A DNA stretch of 64,000 bases from Moorena bouillonii PNG (GTDB lineage: Bacteria; Cyanobacteriota; Cyanobacteriia; Cyanobacteriales; Coleofasciculaceae), in the NCBI RefSeq assembly GCF_001942495.1, contig NZ_MKZS01000001.1:7945702-8009701 (forward strand), written 5' to 3'. Shown piece after piece: positions 57,023-64,000 of the stretch. The position numbers and the translations under genes are program-made. The first letter of the stretch is position 1, and each line of letters begins with the position of its first letter. A model generated the notes under the pieces. That model made no database searches, was not told the DNA's origin, and was given only the letters and a program-made list of their open reading frames with translations.

Positions 57023-60000
57023 TTAGATTGTAGAATAGTTAATAAATCTTTGTCTTCATCTCGAACCTCTTGTTGATTATTCTCAATAAAATTACGCGCC
57101 CATTCACCTCCTCTTTGTGTTAGTTTATCTAACTCTGATAAATCTATTTCAGTATCATTGGTATTTTCTTCTTCTAGCTTCATCATTTCAACCTGTGCTT
57201 TTATATTCCAAATAATAACTACATCATCAACTCCTGCTGATACCATAAATTCTCCATTCTTATGAAAATCGACTGCCATGACTCGATCTGTATGAGCTTC
57301 TAAAGTAGATAGCAAAGTTCCTTTCCGACTCCATAGTCTAACGGTTTTATCAGCCCCTCCAGTAGCAATTAGCTTTCCACAGTGGCTAAATACAACATCA
57401 GAAACCCGATCTGTATGACCTTCTAGAACTAGAATAGGATCCAAATTTCCTAATGTTTGATTAAATTTCCAAATTTTAACAGTTCTATCTTCACTGGCTG
57501 TTCCCATTAATACTTGATCATCTTCTTCACAGTCTGGACTAAATACAACATTCCAAATTTCTTGTTCATGTGCTTTAAGAGAGTTAACTAAAATCCCATC
57601 CTGAGTCCATAATTTAATATATCCATCTTTACCGCCTGAAACAATCCACTGACTATCTGGACTGACACTTACGCCTCGAACCTCAGAAGTATGACCGTTT
57701 TCTCCTCCTAAAGTAGCGTATTCAATGTATTGATCTCCATTGAGAGTCCATACTCTCACTGTCTTATCTCCTCCTGCTGTAACAATAAATTTTCCATCTG
57801 GACTAAAGCTGGGATCACGAATATAGTCTTCATGTCCTTGGAGTGATTGTTTTAGGCAACCATCACTACTCCAGACTTTGACGGTTCGATCGTTTGTGGA
57901 ACCAACTGTTACAATCAATTCGCCATCTGGACTAAAATTAGCACCATTGACTTTATCAATATGTGCATCGAGAGTTTGAAGATATTTTCCATTTAAATCC
58001 CATACGCAAGCTGACATATCCCAACTGCCTGTAACTAGTCGTTGACCATCTGGACTGAAGTTAACATCTAAAACTCGATCCGTATGATGTTTAATTACTG
58101 TATGAATTTGTTGATCTAAACTCCATAATCTTATTGTTTTGTCCCAACTTGCAGTTGCTAAGGTTTTATCATCTAGACTAAAACTTAAACTTTTAACACG
58201 ACTTTGATGTCCCTTGAATGTCTTTAGTATATTGCCTTGTAAATCAAAGAGTTTAGCTGTTCGATCATCACTTACAGCACCTAAAATAGATCCACTTCTA
58301 CTAAATCGTAGACAATTGACATGACCATCAAAATCAGTAACTTTTTTAATAATATCTCCATTCTGATTCCAAAAAATCATCGTACAGTCATCACTGCCAG
58401 ATACAATAAGCTGTCCATCTGGGCTAAATACAACTGTCCTGACTCTGTGCTCATGACCTCTCAACTCTTTCAACAGATTTCCTTCGAGATCCCATAATTT
58501 AACAATTCGATCTTCTCCACTTGTTGCTATAATCTCACCATTAGGACTAAAGGTAACACTCCATACTTCTCTTGCTTCACTATTGGGATCTCCAACTTGG
58601 ATTGTGTTGACTAAATCTCCACTAATTGTCCAAATTTTGACTGTACCATCTTTCCCGGCTGAGGCGATTAGCTGTTTATTTACAGCTACAGCAGTATCGA
58701 AAATCCAGCTTTTATGTCCCTTTAAATCTCTCAGACATTCAAACTCAACGGACTCAACTGAGTTTTCTTGTTCATTTAACTGGTATGTAACGTTCCAAAT
58801 CTTAATTAATTTATCTGAACTACCAGAAACCACTAGAAAACGATTTCTATCTTGCGGAATAATATCAACACTATTAACCCAACCTTTATGTCCTTTTAAA
58901 TCGGCTAGCAATTTACCACAGTAACTCCAAATCTTAACTGTTTTATCTCCTCCTGATGAGACCACTAAGTTATAATCTGAAGCAAAAATAACATCTTCAA
59001 TCTGCTGACTATGTCCATGAAATCGGTTACGTTCTTGAATCGTAGAAACAACCTGTCTGAGAGCATCCACAACCTTTCGATTAATTTCCTCAGATTTAGC
59101 TTCTAATTCTCTAGTTCGTTTAGACGCTTTTAATGCAGTCACAAGAGAAGAGATCTGATCATTCAAAGATAGTTGTGCTTTTGACAGTGAAACCAAAGCA
59201 TCAATCTCAGAATATTCTTTGCTGATTAAGATCTTTCTTCTCTCTGCTTGTTGATCTTTTTCATATTTAATACTAAGATTTACAAAATTGAAGGCTTCAT
59301 CATCTAATTCAACCTTTAACTTTGAATAATACTGATCATATTTTACCTGAGATAATAAGCCACCCATAATTAAATGACTGTCATTATTGGTTGATTTTTT
59401 CCATTCTTCAAATTGGTCTTCAATTTTATCTCGTATTTTTCTAATTTCTTGACTGTTACCGAGCCAATTTGCAAAAGTTTTCCAACCTTCAATAAGAGCT
59501 TCATGAGCTAGATCAATCTCATCTTTACTTGTTACTAGGAGACGACTTTTGACTAGATATTCAATCAATTCAGAGAGTTGTTCTTGTTTCTCTGAATCTA
59601 ATTCAATAGTTGATAATAATTTTGCTTTGGGTTGACGTTGACGAGTATCTTTAGTCCCCTCTCCCGTTCGTACCAGTCGCAGAAAGATTCTCCTAATCCA
59701 TTCTTTTTGCTGCTCATCTCTTAGTTCTCCTGGGAATTCTTCGTAATCCTGTTGATACTGATAAATTTTATCTGCATGGCGGTTTAGTGCGCCAGTCAAG
59801 CTACCGATTTGGTTATAGGCTTCTAGAGTTAACAAATTTTGTCCTTGATCACGTTTATCCCAAAGTTGCGTTAATGCAAACTCTAACAAAGGTAAACTTC
59901 CCTTTTCTTTTCCTACATCTGTCATTATTTCTCCAATTAATCCTTTCTCCAAACGATATCCTTGCCGTATAGCAGGTTTAACAATCGCTGCTTCTAAGTT

Positions 60001-61377
60001 TGCTCCTTCTAGGGGTGGCATCAATTGGTTTTGAGTCTGTATCAACTGAGTTAATTTTGAATAATCTAAGCAGGATGATAAAAAATCTGCCCGCATTGTT
60101 GTGACAACTTTTAATCGACAGTCAGAAACTGTAACTACCTGAGTTAGCAAGTCAATAAATCGTTGCCGCTCTTGTTCATCAGAACAGACCGTGAAAACTT
60201 CTTCAAACTGGTCAACGATGAGAAGAAACTCTTTAGTATCCGGAAGTTGTTTCGTCAGTTCAATCAATCCTTGAGGATGTTTCTCTATTAGCTCTTTGAG
60301 TTGTTTTGGTTTTTTTTGACCTTTGAAAAAAGGCTTGAATATTTCCCTTAATTCTTCTAAAGGGAAATCTCCGGGTTTAATCGGTTCTAAAATATGCCAG
60401 TTTCCTTCTTCTTCTAGCCAAGGTATTAAGCCAGCCCTAACGACTGAGGATTTACCACTTCCTGATGTCCCAATAATTGGTACAAAATTAGTGTTTTCCA
60501 GGCTTTGTTTTATTTTTTCAGTGACTTCTTTTCGACCAAAGAAGAATTCTTTTTCTTCAGATTCAAAAACCTCTAAACCCTGATAGGGACAGAGAATATC
60601 TCCATTGTCATCTCTGATAGGTTCTATCGTGGCGAGCTGATGAGGAGAATCATGCTGCACAATTACAATAGAACGTCCACGCCCCATGCGAATAGGTTCC
60701 TGTCTGCTCTTGTGGAGGTCTCGATAAATAAAATCAAATAGGCGATCTCCTGTTACTGCACCTTGTTCATCAGCATTACTGTTAGATAATCCTTCTAACA
60801 AAGCACCTGTAAAAACACTGTGTTTCTCCCGTTTTTTTACGATTGCTGCTTCACTACTACGACAAGCCGTAATCAGGCAATAATCTGTTTTAGAGCTGAA
60901 TGCTTGAAGTGAGCTTTCAATTAAGTTTTGTTCTAGAAAAAGACCGCTGTGACAAGCATCCAGTAATAGTACTAGGTTGCTCAAGTTTGATTGAATTATC
61001 AGTTTGCTCAGAGCACTGAGGGCTAAACCTCCCTTTTGCGCCGTAATCTTTTCATCTTCCAAAGTTACGGTACAATTTTCAGTTGCTATGTATCCAGTTG
61101 GTTCCTCAATATCTAGAGAATCAAAAACTTGAAAGCCATGTCCAGTAAAATAAATTAAAGCTTCATTGAAATCTGCTTTTTTCTGCAAAAACTCTTTCAA
61201 AGTATCAGCTATTTTTTTTGTAGTAACGTTATCCGTTAAGACTTTAACATATTTGTATCTTTTATCTTTATTCAGCACCTCTGCAACTGCAGAAGCATCT
61301 GTATATGCCTTGTTCAACATCGAAAAATATTTATCATCATATTTTGAAATACCAATTACAAGGGCATATCGTGCCAT
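57019..61377 (-). CDS. Caspase - nSTAND1 ATPase - WD40 protein
   Basis: The 1452-residue protein joins three modules. Residues 1-240 are a caspase (peptidase C14) with catalytic His80 in YFTGHGF and Cys142 in LLLDACHSG. Residues 264 to about 700 are an nSTAND1 ATPase with the family start CPYQGLEVFESEEKEFFFGR, Walker A GTSGSGKSS (303-311) and Walker B FLLIVDQFEEVF (384-395). A coiled-coil linker leads to 14 WD40 repeats from about residue 790 to 1400, enough for two seven-bladed propellers. The WD40 part probably senses a trigger, the ATPase assembles, and the caspase cleaves. The gene has a perfect GGAGGT site and follows the hydrolase gene by 44 bases. Confidence 0.95.
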   Translation of the reverse strand: MARYALVIGISKYDDKYFSMLNKAYTDASAVAEVLNKDKRYKYVKVLTDNVTTKKIADTLKEFLQKKADFNEALIYFTGHGFQVFDSLDIEEPTGYIATENCTVTLEDEKITAQKGGLALSALSKLIIQSNLSNLVLLLDACHSGLFLEQNLIESSLQAFSSKTDYCLITACRSSEAAIVKKREKHSVFTGALLEGLSNSNADEQGAVTGDRLFDFIYRDLHKSRQEPIRMGRGRSIVIVQHDSPHQLATIEPIRDDNGDILCPYQGLEVFESEEKEFFFGRKEVTEKIKQSLENTNFVPIIGTSGSGKSSVVRAGLIPWLEEEGNWHILEPIKPGDFPLEELREIFKPFFKGQKKPKQLKELIEKHPQGLIELTKQLPDTKEFLLIVDQFEEVFTVCSDEQERQRFIDLLTQVVTVSDCRLKVVTTMRADFLSSCLDYSKLTQLIQTQNQLMPPLEGANLEAAIVKPAIRQGYRLEKGLIGEIMTDVGKEKGSLPLLEFALTQLWDKRDQGQNLLTLEAYNQIGSLTGALNRHADKIYQYQQDYEEFPGELRDEQQKEWIRRIFLRLVRTGEGTKDTRQRQPKAKLLSTIELDSEKQEQLSELIEYLVKSRLLVTSKDEIDLAHEALIEGWKTFANWLGNSQEIRKIRDKIEDQFEEWKKSTNNDSHLIMGGLLSQVKYDQYYSKLKVELDDEAFNFVNLSIKYEKDQQAERRKILISKEYSEIDALVSLSKAQLSLNDQISSLVTALKASKRTRELEAKSEEINRKVVDALRQVVSTIQERNRFHGHSQQIEDVIFASDYNLVVSSGGDKTVKIWSYCGKLLADLKGHKGWVNSVDIIPQDRNRFLVVSGSSDKLIKIWNVTYQLNEQENSVESVEFECLRDLKGHKSWIFDTAVAVNKQLIASAGKDGTVKIWTISGDLVNTIQVGDPNSEAREVWSVTFSPNGEIIATSGEDRIVKLWDLEGNLLKELRGHEHRVRTVVFSPDGQLIVSGSDDCTMIFWNQNGDIIKKVTDFDGHVNCLRFSRSGSILGAVSDDRTAKLFDLQGNILKTFKGHQSRVKSLSFSLDDKTLATASWDKTIRLWSLDQQIHTVIKHHTDRVLDVNFSPDGQRLVTGSWDMSACVWDLNGKYLQTLDAHIDKVNGANFSPDGELIVTVGSTNDRTVKVWSSDGCLKQSLQGHEDYIRDPSFSPDGKFIVTAGGDKTVRVWTLNGDQYIEYATLGGENGHTSEVRGVSVSPDSQWIVSGGKDGYIKLWTQDGILVNSLKAHEQEIWNVVFSPDCEEDDQVLMGTASEDRTVKIWKFNQTLGNLDPILVLEGHTDRVSDVVFSHCGKLIATGGADKTVRLWSRKGTLLSTLEAHTDRVMAVDFHKNGEFMVSAGVDDVVIIWNIKAQVEMMKLEEENTNDTEIDLSELDKLTQRGGEWARNFIENNQQEVRDEDKDLLTILQSN

Positions 61378-61421
61378 TTTTTAACCTCCAAAATAGAAAA
61401 AAAATTCAACTGTATTAAATT

Positions 61422-62771
61422 CTATTGACCTATCGCCGCACCCAAAACTGCATGAGCCACTACAGGTTTAAAAATATCACTATGAGAACCTGCTAAACCT
61501 GCATTTGGCAGATGTTTACAAATATACTTGCTACTTTCAATGTTATAAACTTTACCTGCTTCAAAGGAATAAGCTATATCCTGAGGTAACATCTCTAGAT
61601 CGACAATATCTAGTCCTAACCCTCGCGCCCCAAACGTTCCCAGAGCACCATACTTGGGTAATTGCCCTGGTGCAAAATCAACCTCACTCAGAACAACACC
61701 TGCTCCCAGTGGATACATTTTACCCACTGCGGTATCGTACTCTGACTGAGTTGTAATAATTGGCCCTGCTACTCGACCCTCTGCAATAATTGAGTGAAAG
61801 TAACCGGGTTTTTTGTCTGAAATAACTGGAATTTCAGAGCAGTAAGACCAAAAAGAAAGCGCACCTTGGAGTAGTGCCAAAGAGTTCACAGGTCTTACAA
61901 GTTCACCCTTTCCACCTTTACCTGCCAAAATTGCAGAAACGACAATACAACCAAAACTATGACCTTTTAGATGAAATCGTACAGTTTCTGGTGCAGCTTC
62001 TTGTAGTTGCTTCAATAGTTGAGAACCGCCACTTTCTCCAAATTGACGCGCCCGTTCCTTCATTTTCCAAAAAGAAAGGATTCTCAAAGGTGCAAGTAAT
62101 CCTCTTAAACTATAGCCACTACCAAAATCAAAGGATTCATCTGCAAACTCTTCCTCAAAAGCTTGGTAGATTTGTTCGGGATCAAAAGGCTCTCGATCAT
62201 TTCCCGGAGCTGCACCTTCACCGTCATGACCCAAACCAGACAATTGGTTTAGTTGTTCATAAGCCTCTCGCACATTGGAGGGCAGTTCTGGCGGTTCCAT
62301 ATCTTCCATTGCTGCCGATAAAATAGTCTGAAGGGGTTGTTTGGCAACTTCAGTATCTGCTATTCGTTGGTATTGGTTGATCAAGTTTTCCATTGGAGTT
62401 CCAGATGTGGCATCAAAAGATACCGCCTGTTCCAAATTCTCGTCTCCCCAGGGCAAGCTAGGCCAATGCAGTCCAATAAATAAAGATTTGAATCCTGATC
62501 GAACTTGCTCCATTTTAGCTAAGTCAGTTTTTTGAACAGCGATCGCAGTTAACCAGTTTCTATATTGATGACGGGCAGCTGGAACGTCTCCCATCCAACC
62601 GTGACTAAAAATAAAAACATCTGTAATTGGTTCGTTAGCCAAAATTTCTACCAATTTTTGGCTCATCTCACCCCTTTCCTGCTCATTACCATACTGATCA
62701 AAAGCTACTAGGTAATAGTTTACGGATTGTCCTCCTTGCAGGACAATTTCAGGTAAATTATCGATAGGCAT
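61422..62771 (-). CDS. Alpha/beta hydrolase upstream of the caspase-STAND gene
   Basis: The 449-residue protein has a lipase/esterase-like hydrolase fold: an oxyanion loop VFIFSHGWMGD at about 52-62 and the nucleophile elbow GHSFG with Ser272 in FHLKGHSFGCIVVSAILAG. A long insert of about residues 120-260 between them forms a helical, acidic lid. A late His (SHSDIFK, near residue 432) is a candidate for the triad. It has no signal peptide. It ends 44 bases before the caspase-STAND gene on the same strand, so the two are almost certainly one operon. I infer a lipase- or esterase-type effector or a processing substrate; the real substrate is unknown. Confidence 0.85.
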   Translation of the reverse strand: MPIDNLPEIVLQGGQSVNYYLVAFDQYGNEQERGEMSQKLVEILANEPITDVFIFSHGWMGDVPAARHQYRNWLTAIAVQKTDLAKMEQVRSGFKSLFIGLHWPSLPWGDENLEQAVSFDATSGTPMENLINQYQRIADTEVAKQPLQTILSAAMEDMEPPELPSNVREAYEQLNQLSGLGHDGEGAAPGNDREPFDPEQIYQAFEEEFADESFDFGSGYSLRGLLAPLRILSFWKMKERARQFGESGGSQLLKQLQEAAPETVRFHLKGHSFGCIVVSAILAGKGGKGELVRPVNSLALLQGALSFWSYCSEIPVISDKKPGYFHSIIAEGRVAGPIITTQSEYDTAVGKMYPLGAGVVLSEVDFAPGQLPKYGALGTFGARGLGLDIVDLEMLPQDIAYSFEAGKVYNIESSKYICKHLPNAGLAGSHSDIFKPVVAHAVLGAAIGQ

Positions 62772-62942
62772 CTTCTTAAATTTTAAGTCTGTGAGTTCTA
62801 TTTACTAATCGTCATCTTGCAATGATGAGTGACTAGAAAATACAACCCTTTACACATCCGAGGTTATCCTTGATGAGAGATAAATTATTAACCTATACAC
62901 CAGGGCTTTTGTGAAGTGCAATTTATACCAAATTAAATGGGA

Positions 62943-63113
62943 TTACCCTGGCAGTAATAGGGCGACAACTTTTGATAAAATCGGCTTGATTTTATCAAAG
63001 GTTGTACTAACCTTATCGGCGCATCGATTAGAAATCTGTTGGGCTTGGTCTTCTGGCACCTCTACTTCTATCAACGTGCCATCGTTTAACTCAATTAACT
63101 TAGTAGCGGTCAT
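62943..63113 (-). CDS. Truncated Trypco1 (trypsin-co-occurring domain 1) protein
   Basis: A 56-residue frame starts with ATG at 63113: MTATKLIELNDGTLIEVEVP, then KVSTTFDKIKPILSKVV, then a stop after LLLPG. It matches the N-terminal half of Trypco1 (CU044_2847) proteins, which are about 100-110 residues and go on to an ELGL-type beta strand region. That second half is missing here and is not seen in the following bases. Trypco1 is known from the NTP-dependent conflict systems of multicellular bacteria, so finding it just upstream of the hydrolase/caspase-STAND genes is meaningful. It may be a remnant or a minimal adaptor. Confidence 0.65.
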   Translation of the reverse strand: MTATKLIELNDGTLIEVEVPEDQAQQISNRCADKVSTTFDKIKPILSKVVALLLPG

Positions 63114-63129
63114 GATTTTACCTAACTGA

Positions 63130-63945
63130 ACGTCTACTCAACTCCTAAAAGTTGTTTGATCCAGCATTGGTGCGTTAAGGGCAGCAACCTAACCCTGGCT
63201 ACGAGGCGAAACATTAACGCCCCCCTAAAGCACCACTAGCAATAGTGTCAAATATGAGATGCACCCTATGTCTGATTCGAGTAGTTTATTTTTTGATGAT
63301 CAGCTTTGATGGCTATCAATTTGTTATTGATAGCTAATTTACTTTCCAAAAACAGTATTACACACAATTAAGACTATTTTAGTTAACTTATGTTAAGTTT
63401 ATTAATTTTATAAAAAACTTTTACGAGAGATAATTCACAACAACGAATTAGTAAGGGTTTCAGGGCTTTTTGTCTTGGTAGTACGAAGTAGTAAGTAGAG
63501 CATGAAGTGTCGATGAATTGCTCTGAAGCAGGGTGAAGTAACCTGAAGTAAATGACAATTACTATTGTATTTATATTGGAGATGTAAACAAATAATTGCA
63601 AGAGTTATAAAACATAAAACTCCGAACAATTAGGAGCCGTAAGGAATACAAGTTTTTTTAGTTTAGCGAAAATCACAATCTAGTTTTACAACTCATTTGT
63701 AAGCTTCAAATAACGTATAAATACTCATTGCTAAAGTTCAATAAATTTGATCACAGTATCAAGACAAATAGAGATAGGTGAGGTGTTGACTGTAGCGATT
63801 GGCCGTAGGCCACGCTACGCGATCGCATCATCACTACCCAGCCCAAATAGAAAAACCAAATAACCAAGCAGTAAAGTAAGGAAATGCGATTGACCTTTGG
63901 TCACGCTACGCGATGCTTCGTAGGAGCCGCTAAAAGCGATCGCAT
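63130..63945. other. Gene-less region upstream of the conflict cluster
   Basis: This stretch of 800 bases has no convincing gene. It contains a GGTGCGTTA-type repeat (about 63168-63265, with CACCACTAG and ATGCACCCTA) and AT-rich sequence to about 63780. Two palindromic HIP1-linked inserts follow (GGCCGTAGGCCACGCTACGC near 63800 and a compound copy at 63880-63945). Confidence 0.6.
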
Positions 63946-64000
63946 TTCCCGATTCCCGATTCCCGATTCCCGATTCCCGATTCCCGATTCCCGATTCCCG
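63946..64000 (-). repeat. STRR array of GGGAATC, inverted, cut by the window edge
   Basis: There are nearly eight copies of TTCCCGA (the complement of the GGGAATC unit found at 29065-29183), continuing past the right edge. The array starts directly after a HIP1 site. Confidence 0.95.

Overview
The window is cyanobacterial. It carries apcF (phycobilisome core), psbU (photosystem II extrinsic protein), ccmP (carboxysome shell), a glnA gene behind a textbook NtcA promoter, many HIP1 octamers (GCGATCGC) and abundant 7-bp short tandem repeats (STRRs). The repeat load, the Uma2, XisI and CyRepA-type genes, and the caspase/STAND genes suggest a large-genome filamentous species of the Moorena/Lyngbya/Coleofasciculus kind. 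That placement is inference, because no rRNA gene is present.

Region 1-9 kb: the N-terminal part of an ABC exporter, an unknown membrane protein, a coiled-coil protein, a small lipoprotein, a glycosyltransferase/sugar-phosphate transferase pair for exopolysaccharide, 5-formyl-THF cyclo-ligase, and a PgpH-type c-di-AMP phosphodiesterase. Region 9-17 kb: a decayed IscB-like (RRXRR) gene with a possible guide RNA upstream; an operon of a 46-residue protein, aroQ and a catalytically degenerate DraG-like protein; CHAD and pentapeptide-repeat proteins; ccmP; a MazE-like antitoxin fragment; and a complete IS5-type element. Region 17-29 kb: a structured-RNA candidate, proS, two REC-kinase hybrids, a LipM/LplA-type acyltransferase, a YbjN protein, a ferritin-like protein, glnA and apcF.

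Region 29-53 kb is accessory and repeat-rich. It holds an SRAP (YedK) protein, four Uma2 endonucleases, a GT39-like membrane protein, a methyltransferase, an arsB gene beheaded by a TnpB element, xisI beside a decayed xisH, and a CyRepA1-type plasmid replication protein. Housekeeping genes (psbU, 1-Cys peroxiredoxin, four-ACT aspartate kinase) are interspersed. STRR arrays, a 154-bp MITE present twice, palindromic HIP1-linked inserts and larger inverted repeats fill the gaps.

Region 53-63 kb holds a crotonase and then the most interesting block. On the minus strand lie a truncated Trypco1-like gene, an alpha/beta hydrolase, a 1452-residue caspase-nSTAND1-WD40 protein and a C25-like caspase-fold protein with a coiled-coil tail. 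A second hydrolase-fold gene sits convergently between the last two. This has the architecture of the NTP-dependent conflict or programmed-death systems of multicellular bacteria, and this particular combination is the best candidate for an undescribed system. The last kilobase is non-coding and ends in another STRR array.
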